Source: DASPTH01 sp046727575 (lineage in GTDB: Bacteria > Actinomycetota > Acidimicrobiia > IMCC26256 > DASPTH01). Taken from it: a stretch of DNA of 12,478 nt. The position numbers and the translations under genes are program-made. The notes beneath the pieces were generated by a model. That model was not told the origin of the DNA. It ran no database searches and saw only the letters and a program-made list of their open reading frames with translations. Below, in pieces: positions 7,161 through 12,478 of the stretch (positions within the stretch are counted from its first letter, which is position 1; each line of letters starts with the position of its first letter). Location: the NCBI GenBank assembly GCA_046727575.1, contig JBKPCV010000165.1, positions 1 to 12,478 on the forward strand, read 5' to 3'.

Positions 7161-7655
7161 GTGGCGCCAGAGCCTGGGATCGAGGTGACGGGGGCCGCCA
7201 GTGCAGGTCCATGGACGTACCACTGGCCGCACGAGCCGGCCCCGCAGGTCTTCGTCACCTCGAGGCTCTACGAGATTCGAGGTCTCACAGAGCGGGCTTG
7301 GGTTCGCGTCGCGCGCTGCCGGAGGCCGGCGTGGGGACGCGAGCGCGAGCGGGCCCTGGTCTTCAAGCATCGGGCCGGCCCCGACTCGCGTACGTACTAC
7401 CCGTGGACCGAGTTCGTGGAGACCGACGACGGCCGCTTCGCCGCCGCGATCCCTAGCCCACGTCGTCCGCGAGCGCAGCTGAAGGACGGTGCGCGGCTGC
7501 CGGACCACTTCGACCCGGCGAACGTCGCGCGCAGCGACACGCTGTTCCGTTCGATCCACTCGGGTTCGTCGCTTCGTTACGTCGTCGACCGCGAGGACGA
7601 GATCTCCATGGTCGAACACGGCTACTGGGTGGCAACCCTCCGCAATCGGATCTAG
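7161..7655 (+). CDS. Protein of unknown function, co-oriented with sdhCAB
   Basis: I do not recognise this 164-residue protein. It has strong G/C preference at third codon positions through the whole frame, as its neighbours do, so it is very likely real. The sequence looks beta-rich and soluble: VFVTSRLYEIRGL (30-42), WVRVARCRRPAW (47-58), a Tyr/Trp patch TYYPWTEF (78-85), a Pro/Arg-rich link (98-105), then SIHSGSSLRYVVDREDEISM (131-150) and EHGYWVATLRNRI at the C-terminus. No signal peptide, membrane helix or metal-binding Cys set is seen. It follows sdhB by 29 bp and is probably the last gene of the operon. GTG 7161 was chosen because AAGGGAG lies about 8 nt upstream; GTG 7128, overlapping the sdhB stop, is an alternative that adds 11 residues. 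A link to succinate dehydrogenase is positional inference only. Confidence 0.78.
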   Translation: MAPEPGIEVTGAASAGPWTYHWPHEPAPQVFVTSRLYEIRGLTERAWVRVARCRRPAWGRERERALVFKHRAGPDSRTYYPWTEFVETDDGRFAAAIPSPRRPRAQLKDGARLPDHFDPANVARSDTLFRSIHSGSSLRYVVDREDEISMVEHGYWVATLRNRI

Positions 7656-8454
7656 GCGCCACAGAGCGACGCTGCAACTAATGGACGTACAGGTTGGCGA
7701 GGTTGCCCGCAGCTGCACTGCTCTACGACGCCGAGCGTAGCGGCGATTCGTACCGTCAAGTACTCGGACTGCGCTTCGTACGAACGCTCGTCTATCTCGG
7801 GACTATCGACTGCGATCGGCGACACCTGCTCGCCAGCATCGAAGTGCCTCGTAGTCAAACTCCCTTCCTCGAGACGCCGGTTTTCTGCGCGCTCGCCGCG
7901 CGCGGCCCGCCGCGCTTGACTATTGGACGAGGACGAAGCTGTTAGGCCCTCCGTACGGGGCTCATCTGGTCGTCGAGTAACGCGACTCTGGTCGTTGAAA
8001 GACACCGTAACCGTCCAGGCCACCAAGGCACTGCGAGACGCAGCGTGCCCCCTTCGGCGTGTTCGAGCCCTCAAGAAGATCGTCGAGGACTGGGGCGAAG
8101 GCTTCTCGGAACAAGTCCTCTACTGGGATCGTGACGATGTGCTGGCACTCCGGGCGCATGGCGACCTCGAATCCCTACTGCGGAGCCCGAGAAGTCAACC
8201 TTCGGCGAAGCAACCACTCGGAACACTTTCCCCACGCGTTACAAGTTCGCACGCATCACTGCCGATCTGGCGCGGTTCAGGCTGCCGCGGGTCGCCCGTT
8301 CACTCTGGTGCGCGTGTTCTGGCGTCTACGACGTAGCGCGGAACGGCCGATCAACGCTTTGGGTTCCCAGGGGTCGTTGCTGGACGTTTCGGTACGATTT
8401 CGCCGCTCCGTCGCGTCAAGGCGGCGAAGCGTGGGTCGTCGAAGCGGGGGTGGC
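7656..8454. other. About 800 bp without an intact gene
   Basis: No unbroken, convincing gene lies between the unknown protein and the GMC oxidoreductase. Codon bias is lost on both strands. The middle holds the MerR-type relic listed separately (7862-8198). From 7656 to 7861 I see nothing beyond a weak GTGGC/GCCAC inverted repeat around the preceding stop codon. From 8199 to 8454 I see no motif; the GMC promoter must lie here, but no clear -35/-10 pair stands out. An upstream extension of the GMC frame is open back to 8059, but its composition is not protein-like. Confidence 0.5.
7862..8198 (+). pseudogene. Decayed MerR-family transcriptional regulator
   Basis: A MerR-like DNA-binding protein can be read only by changing frame twice. 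One frame gives VFCALAARGPPRL up to 7918. The next gives DYWTRTK, to about 7940. The third, from 7941, gives VRPSVRGSSGRRVTRLWSL, then DTVTVQATKALRDAACPLRR and LYWDRDDVLALRAHGDLESLL, ending near 8198. Joined, these match the MerR pattern of a winged-helix 'LDYWxRTxLVRPS' start, an 'R-LWS-x-D' wing and an 'AL-x-LRDAGCPLRRVR' helix, with a short C-terminal sensing region. One base appears lost at each junction. No intact start or C-terminal continuation is seen. It is a relic, or less likely two sequencing errors. Active MerR proteins bind promoter DNA as dimers; this copy should not. Family recognition is by eye. Confidence 0.55.
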
Positions 8455-9987
8455 GTGGCCGAGTACGACGACATCATCGTGGGGGGCGGCTCCGCGGGCA
8501 TCGCGCTCGCGACGCGGCTGACGGAAGCCGCGGCTCGGCGGGTTCTGCTGATCGAGGCCGGACCCGATCATCCCGGGATCGCGGATGCGGACCGGCTCGC
8601 CGACCAGATGCAGTTCGCGTCGACACTCACGGAGTGGGGCATCGACGCCACGTTCGTGCCGGGCGCCAGCCTGAACTACCCGCAGGGCAGGAAGATGGGT
8701 GGCGGATCCGCGGTCAATGGCGCATTCGCCGTGCGCGGTCTTCGCGACGACTACGAACGCTGGGCCGCCGCGGCAGGGGACGAGTGGTCGTGGGCCCACA
8801 TGCTGCGTGCGCTCTGCCGCTTGGAGACCGACCAGGACTTCACCGGCGAGTCCCACGGCACGACCGGGCCGATTCCCGTCGTGCGCTGGCGCCGGGACGA
8901 GCTCTTGCCGGCCCAACAGGCGTTCCTCACCGCCGTCACGGACCATGGCATCTCTTGGGTCGACGACCTCAACGCGCCGGACACCTCGGGGATCGGACCG
9001 ATGCCGATGAACCGGCGCGACGGCGTTCGCATGTCCACCGCGTTGAGTTACCTGCCACTCGCCCGGCAGCGGCAGAACCTGACGATCTGGCCCGGCACCG
9101 AGGTGGCGCGCGTCGTGCTCGAGCACAGCCGGGCCGTAGGCGTCGAGTACCCGGGCGATGGACGGCTGCAGCAGGTGCGCGGGTCGCGCGTCATCGTCTG
9201 CGCAGGCGCGCTGCAATCGCCGACGCTGCTCTTGCGATCGGGGATCGGCCCGGCTCGGCACCTTGCCGAGGTCGGCATCGACTGCATGGTCGAGCTGTCG
9301 GGCGTCGGCGAGAACCTGATGGATCACCAGGGCACGGCCGTGTTCCTCATCCCCCAGGAAGGACTGGCCCCGCCCGACGACCGTGTATGTCAGCTCGCGG
9401 CGCGGTACTCCTCGTCTCTCCGGACCGCGGAAGACGACATGTGGCTCAGCATGTGGAGTCCATGGGATCTCGCTGCGTTTCCCGACATGCAGAGTGCCCT
9501 CGGCGTCCCGGCGATCAGCGCGATCGTTGTCGGTGTGCACGACCCGCGGTCTCGGGGCAGCGTGCGCCTGCGCAGCAGCGATCCCCGCGTCAGACCGGAG
9601 GTCGACTTCCGCATGCTGACCGAGCCGGCCGACCTGTCACGGCTCGTCGAGGGTCTGCAGCTCGCCCTCGGCCTCGCGTCGAATCGCGCCTTCGCCGGGT
9701 TGTACCGAGGCATTGGTCTCTTCGACCCGGCGAGCTCGAACGACCGGCAAGCGCTCGAGACCTACATCAATTCGACGGTGGGCGGCTGGTACCACGCCGC
9801 CGGCACCTGCCGCATGGGCACCGACCCCGACGACGGCGCCGTGGTCGACGGACGTCTGCAGGTCCACGGCGTGGACGCGCTTCACGTCGTCGACGGGTCC
9901 GTCATGCCGACCGTCCCCAGGGCTCCCACCAACCTGAGCTGCATCGCCATCGGCGAACGGGCCGCGGAGCTGTTCCGCGAGCGTTGA
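8455..9987 (+). CDS. GMC-family FAD-dependent oxidoreductase
   Basis: GMC oxidoreductases oxidise alcohols with FAD, as choline dehydrogenase and alcohol dehydrogenases/oxidases do. This 510-residue protein has the FAD Rossmann motif DDIIVGGGSAG (5-15) with the acidic end of strand 2 in LLIEAG (31-36). GMC signature 1 is GRKMGGGSAVNGAFAVRG (78-95), and signature 2 is GALQSPTLLLRSGIG (251-265). In the C-terminal catalytic region, His447 (GGWYHAAGTCRMG) and Asn493 (PRAPTNLS) form the His/Asn pair. The length is near the family norm and no signal peptide is seen. GTG 8455 was chosen because protein-like sequence begins there, with a G-run 4 nt upstream. It stands alone, with no neighbour in its probable pathway. 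The HGTTGPIPVVRW stretch (134-145) recalls the compact GMC group that includes mycofactocin-linked MftG, but no mycofactocin genes are in the window. Substrate is unknown. Confidence 0.95.
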   Translation: MAEYDDIIVGGGSAGIALATRLTEAAARRVLLIEAGPDHPGIADADRLADQMQFASTLTEWGIDATFVPGASLNYPQGRKMGGGSAVNGAFAVRGLRDDYERWAAAAGDEWSWAHMLRALCRLETDQDFTGESHGTTGPIPVVRWRRDELLPAQQAFLTAVTDHGISWVDDLNAPDTSGIGPMPMNRRDGVRMSTALSYLPLARQRQNLTIWPGTEVARVVLEHSRAVGVEYPGDGRLQQVRGSRVIVCAGALQSPTLLLRSGIGPARHLAEVGIDCMVELSGVGENLMDHQGTAVFLIPQEGLAPPDDRVCQLAARYSSSLRTAEDDMWLSMWSPWDLAAFPDMQSALGVPAISAIVVGVHDPRSRGSVRLRSSDPRVRPEVDFRMLTEPADLSRLVEGLQLALGLASNRAFAGLYRGIGLFDPASSNDRQALETYINSTVGGWYHAAGTCRMGTDPDDGAVVDGRLQVHGVDALHVVDGSVMPTVPRAPTNLSCIAIGERAAELFRER

Positions 9988-10082
9988 CACGCGAACAGGG
10001 CCGACGACAGCCAGATCGGCATCTGTGAAGGAGTGGGATTCGCGTCAAGGGCTCCGTGCGGACGGGGCCTTGTGCTTGTTGA

Positions 10083-10118
10083 GTCGCCGGTGTCGCCGGT
10101 GTTGCCCGCGTACGGGCA
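10083..10118. repeat. Tandem 9-mer followed by a stem-loop
   Basis: GTCGCCGGT occurs twice back to back (10083-10100). Directly after it, TGCCCG (10103-10108) and CGGGCA (10113-10118) form a 6-bp stem with a CGTA loop. There is no T-tract. The position about 100 bp after the GMC stop would suit a transcription end or a regulator site, but no function can be shown. Confidence 0.4.
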
Positions 10119-10199
10119 CTGCACAGGTTCACAGTGATGCGTCGTACTGGCATGTCGGAGTGCACACACGCCCACCAGAGTCTCACTGGGCAATCTGGA

Positions 10200-10424
10200 G
10201 TGATCGCGCGCAAGTCCCTGCGGCAGAGCGGCAATCGTCAAGCAGCGAACGAACAAGGGCCATCGGGAGGTCGCATCCCCTGGCGCTACAGGTACAGGCC
10301 TCGCTCGAAGCTCGTAGAGGAGACCTTTCGGCCTTCACGTGGGTGCTTGGTCGTCATCATCGTGGCGACCGCAGTGTTTCTTATCCGGCTACTTCTCAGT
10401 TCATGGCTCGGGGATGCATACTGA
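10200..10424 (+). CDS. Doubtful small single-pass membrane protein
   Basis: A 74-codon frame from GTG 10200 (or longer, from GTG 10134) ends at TGA 10422-10424. Its N-terminal two thirds are basic and polar (for example RIPWRYRYRPRSK). A hydrophobic helix near the C-terminus (CLVVIIVATAVFLIRLLLSSWL) follows, ending in GDAY. This is what a tail-anchored small protein would look like. Against it, the third-position G/C content is not above background, no good ribosome site precedes either start, and I recognise no homologue. It could be a chance frame or a foreign gene with different codon use. Confidence 0.25.
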   Translation: MIARKSLRQSGNRQAANEQGPSGGRIPWRYRYRPRSKLVEETFRPSRGCLVVIIVATAVFLIRLLLSSWLGDAY

Positions 10425-10538
10425 CCCGGGATAACGCAGTCAACACTGACCGGCCGGGATTCTCCGTCGTCCGATAGCTCCTTCACGGCCGGTGAGCGGA
10501 GCCGTCTTCTGCCGCGAAAGATCTGCCTTCGTTCCGCG

Positions 10539-10558
10539 CTCGCGTCGCGCAGCGCGAG
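10539..10558. repeat. Perfect 6-bp hairpin
   Basis: CTCGCG (10539-10544) pairs with CGCGAG (10553-10558) around an 8-nt loop. It lies in the gene-free stretch and has no T-tract. It may be a transcript-end structure for upstream RNA or simply a product of the GC-rich composition. Confidence 0.25.
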
Positions 10559-10795
10559 AAGTGCCGCTCTGTCGTGCTGCGTGGCAGCGCGAGTGGTCGT
10601 TAGGTGCGCGCGTCCTGGCGCGTCCCGGCCAGAAGCCGCGGCGATGCCAGCGCTGGCGGCTGATGTCTCACGCGGGCGTTGGGTGGGATTCGTTACCGAC
10701 GTGAGCGCTCTGCGCTGAAGTCGACGCCGGGCGAGACGCTCCTTCGGAGGGGTATACGAACGTGACTATCGCCAGCGCCTTCGGGGATGCGCTCC

Positions 10796-10809
10796 TAGCG
10801 TGCCGGTAG
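10796..10809 (+). promoter_or_regulatory. Possible leaderless promoter of the APH-type gene
   Basis: TAGCGT (10796-10801) fits TAnnnT and ends 8 nt before the ATG at 10810, which is about right for transcription starting at the start codon. No Shine-Dalgarno sequence precedes the ATG, which fits a leaderless mRNA. No -35 is recognisable. TATACG at 10753-10758 is an alternative -10 that would give a leader of about 45 nt. Confidence 0.3.
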
Positions 10810-11829
10810 ATGTTTACGAGGCCTGACGATCTTGGCGACGAAGCGATCGCAATCGCGCTCGTTGCACGTTGGGGGTTTGAACCGATCGAGCTCGCTTATC
10901 AGGCGGTGGGTTTCGGGAGTCACCATTGGGTCGCAGTCGCACGGACGGGTGACGCGCGCTTTGTCACCGTCGACGACCTCCATATGAACCTGCAGTCAAC
11001 CCCTGATGGGACCGCGAACGCGGCGTTCGCTCGGTTCGCGCGCGCGTACCGCACCGCGAGAACACTCAGTCAAGAGGCCGGTCTGGAGTTTGTGGTCGCT
11101 CCGCTGGTGGCCGCCGACGGCGAGGTCCTGGCTCGCCTCGATCATCGCTACTCGATGGTCGTCCATCCCTATCTGACGGGCAGGCCCGCTGGGGACGACG
11201 GCGGGTTCAGATCGGTGGCCGATCGGAAGGCCGTACTGCGCCGGATCGTGGCCCTTCACGCGGCCGCCGAAGTCGCAGCGCCCCATGCCAGTGTCGAGCA
11301 GGGCTTCCTGCCTGGTCGCCACGAACTGACCGTCGCACTCGACCGCGTCGGCGACGCCTGGGCGAGCGGCGCCTACGGCGAGCGGGCGCGGCACTTGTTG
11401 CAAGAGCACGCCAGCGGCGTTCGCCAACTCCTCGCCCACTACGACCGGCTCGTCGCGGATGTGTGCGCGGACCGTGACCGGATGGTGATCACCCATGGCG
11501 AGCCACACGCCTCCAACGTCGTCGTCGACGCCACCGGGCCGCGGCTGGTCGACTGGGAGTCGGCGCTCATCGCCCCTCCCGAGCGTGACCTGTGGGCACT
11601 CGACGCCGGCGACGGGTCCGTCCTCGCCCAGTACACCGAAATGACTGGCATCGCGCTGGCCGAGGGACGGCTCGACTACTACCGACTCTGGTACGAGCTG
11701 TTCGAGATCGCGGGCTACATCGACCTCTTCCGCAATCCCCACACCGACACGTCCGATGCAGCAGAGTCCTGGAAGAACCTCGTCGAATTCCTTCAACCCG
11801 AACTGCGCTGGCCCAGGCTTTTCCTCTGA
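10810..11829 (+). CDS. APH-family (aminoglycoside phosphotransferase-like) kinase
   Basis: This 339-residue cytoplasmic protein has the kinase-like fold of the APH/choline-kinase superfamily, which transfers ATP phosphate to small-molecule hydroxyls. The catalytic loop is THGEPHASNVVV (228-239), and the metal-binding DFG-like motif is LVDWESALIAPPERDLWAL (246-264). The N-lobe strand VGFGSHHWVAV and FVTVDDL (51-57) match a group in which the usual VAIK-type lysine is not obvious. The catalytic-base position of HGDxHxxN holds Glu231 instead of Asp; HGEPH is, to my knowledge, common in this subgroup and does not by itself mean inactivity. The C-terminal helices (285-335) form the usual lid. ATG 10810 has no ribosome site and may be leaderless. 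No resistance function should be assumed: most uncharacterised members have unknown substrates and the gene has no antibiotic-cluster neighbours. Confidence 0.9.
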   Translation: MFTRPDDLGDEAIAIALVARWGFEPIELAYQAVGFGSHHWVAVARTGDARFVTVDDLHMNLQSTPDGTANAAFARFARAYRTARTLSQEAGLEFVVAPLVAADGEVLARLDHRYSMVVHPYLTGRPAGDDGGFRSVADRKAVLRRIVALHAAAEVAAPHASVEQGFLPGRHELTVALDRVGDAWASGAYGERARHLLQEHASGVRQLLAHYDRLVADVCADRDRMVITHGEPHASNVVVDATGPRLVDWESALIAPPERDLWALDAGDGSVLAQYTEMTGIALAEGRLDYYRLWYELFEIAGYIDLFRNPHTDTSDAAESWKNLVEFLQPELRWPRLFL

Positions 11830-11961
11830 TGCCCTCCCTCGGATGAAGGACGCGCGTGATGTGCCGATCGGCGCTACTGCGAGGGCGCGATTCCGAGAGT
11901 GTTCTGTCGTCGCGTTCTGGGCCGCTTCGCGCATCTCCAGCGCCTCGCGGATCGATGGCAG

Positions 11962-12075
11962 TTATGGCCTCGCTTCGTCAGGAGGCGGACGGCCCACCGT
12001 GAGTCGTAACTCCGGATCGCCGAGCTTCTCTGCCAAGGCGTTTCGGAGTGCGGTCGCTCTCGTGCGCTTTGGACC
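11962..12075 (-). pseudogene. Possible short relic resembling a sensor-kinase linker
   Basis: Read on the minus strand from about 12075 to the TAA at 11962-11964, the DNA gives TALRNALAEKLGDPELRLTV followed by GRPPPDEARP and a stop. The stretch 'ALRxALAxxLGDPxLxL' resembles a segment common in some actinobacterial sensor histidine kinases, just before the ATP-binding part. Only about 37 codons are involved, there is no start codon, and it overlaps the 5' end of the plus-strand 2H gene, so chance similarity is quite possible. The rest of 11830-12047 holds nothing I can identify. Confidence 0.22.
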
Positions 12076-12478
12076 GAAACCGCTTCGGCGCGTTCTTCAT
12101 CTTTCCGCCGGCTGGCGTGATCGAGTACGTCGATGATCTACGACGACGCTACGACCCTGCCTCGCATGCGAGCTGCCAAGCACACGTCAGTCTGAGTGAA
12201 CCGTTGCCCCGAGCACTCACCGATCGCGACCTCGCGCAACCGCGGGATGCCCCGAGCCGCGTGGCCCCGTTCACAATCACTTGCGGAAACGTGCACACGA
12301 CCCCTCCGTATCCAGGCGTGGTCTACGCCATCGCACCAACCTCGACGTTCAGGCGGCTGCGATCCACCATCCATTCGATACCCCTACTCAAGGGCTCACT
12401 ATTGCGTCGGCAAGACATACGCCGCACATGACCATCGCCGAGTTCATCACGATGGAGCAGTCGGCGGACCTCGCCGCG
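12048..12478 (+). pseudogene. 2H phosphoesterase (2'-5' RNA ligase-like), frameshifted, cut by window edge
   Basis: 2H phosphoesterases (LigT/cyclic phosphodiesterase fold) use two His-x-Thr/Ser motifs to act on 2'-5' or cyclic phosphate bonds in RNA or nucleotides. The first frame reads GAFFIFPPAGVIEYVDDLRR, then the first motif HVS (residues 46-48, codons 12183-12191), PFTITCGNV, PGVVYAIAP, and LRSTIHSIPLLKG. It then stops at TGA 12429-12431. The second motif, PHMTIAEFITMEQS (HMT codons 12425-12433), lies in another frame that stays open to the window edge. One missing base near 12420-12424 would turn DIRRT-stop into DIRPHMT, restoring the usual family layout. The gene is thus broken or carries a sequencing error. 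The start is uncertain: GTG 12048 is used, and TTG 12069 would also precede all conserved sequence. No partner gene is evident. Confidence 0.68.

Larger units (their letters stand above)
9988..10809. other. About 820 bp intergenic region, mostly non-coding
   Basis: No confident gene was found. Frames on both strands lack the third-position G/C bias of the neighbours and match no family I know. Contents are a tandem 9-mer and stem-loop (10083-10118), a doubtful small membrane ORF (10200-10424), a perfect 6-bp hairpin (10539-10558), and probable promoter elements just before 10810. A weak GCCGA/TCGGC stem at about 10000-10020 might end the GMC transcript. TATACG at 10753-10758 is another possible -10 for the APH gene. 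Confidence 0.45.

Noticed and set aside
7652..8074. A 140-codon minus-strand frame in the gap after the sdh operon
   Set aside because: It has no ribosome site or coding bias, its composition is Arg/Ser/Glu-rich, and the plus strand of the same stretch shows a recognisable MerR relic.
8059..8454. An N-terminal extension of the GMC protein by 132 residues
   Set aside because: The added residues are Arg/Ser-rich and not protein-like. GMC proteins begin at the FAD-binding motif, which starts right after GTG 8455, and the region overlaps the MerR relic in another frame.
12428..12478. A separate new gene starting at ATG 12428
   Set aside because: PHMTIAEFITMEQS is the second HxT motif of a 2H phosphoesterase, and the first half of that protein lies directly upstream in another frame. 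A frameshift explains it better than a new start.
1..12478. CRISPR array, insertion sequence, phage or defence cluster
   Set aside because: I looked for regularly spaced repeats, paired terminal inverted repeats, transposase or integrase motifs and nuclease/ATPase pairs on both strands and saw none.

Overview
The window is high-GC DNA with tightly packed genes, frequent GTG starts and strong G/C preference at third codon positions. These traits fit an actinobacterium, possibly an Acidimicrobiia-like or related soil or marine lineage. A one-protein succinate dehydrogenase anchor of the actinobacterial/acidobacterial type supports this, but no rRNA or other phylogenetic marker is present, so the assignment is tentative.

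Layout. Left edge to 1676 (minus): a class III (CaiB/BaiF-type) CoA-transferase built as a tandem double-domain protein and cut by the window edge. It is divergent, across a 174-bp spacer, from an SMP-30/gluconolactonase-type six-bladed propeller hydrolase (1851-2741), whose stop codon sits in the loop of a long GC-rich hairpin. After about 400 bp without a convincing gene comes a small TPR protein (3146-3676). It is followed by the core of the window, a succinate dehydrogenase operon sdhC-sdhA-sdhB (3774-7131) with overlapping stop/start codons. A conserved-looking 164-residue protein of unknown function (7161-7655) lies 29 bp downstream and is probably co-transcribed.

From 7656 to 8454 there is no intact gene, but a decayed MerR-type regulator can be read through two frame changes (about 7862-8198). 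A GMC-family flavin oxidoreductase (8455-9987) follows. Next is 820 bp of mostly non-coding DNA holding hairpins and one doubtful small membrane ORF, then an APH-type phosphotransferase (10810-11829). The right edge holds a 2H phosphoesterase (2'-5' RNA ligase/cyclic phosphodiesterase fold). Its two HxT/S motifs lie in different frames, so it appears frameshifted, and it is also cut by the window edge.

How the genes work together. Only the sdh cluster is a clear functional unit: it oxidises succinate and passes electrons through FAD and three Fe-S centres to membrane quinone. The CoA-transferase, lactonase-like hydrolase and GMC oxidoreductase suggest catabolism of organic acids, lactones or alcohols, but nothing ties them into one pathway. 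I found no CRISPR array, mobile element, tRNA, rRNA, defence system or biosynthetic cluster, and no convincing new multi-gene system. The best leads are the Cys/His-rich membrane anchor of the Sdh complex, the unknown proteins flanking sdh, the double-domain CoA-transferase with a non-canonical active-site position, and the two frameshifted genes.
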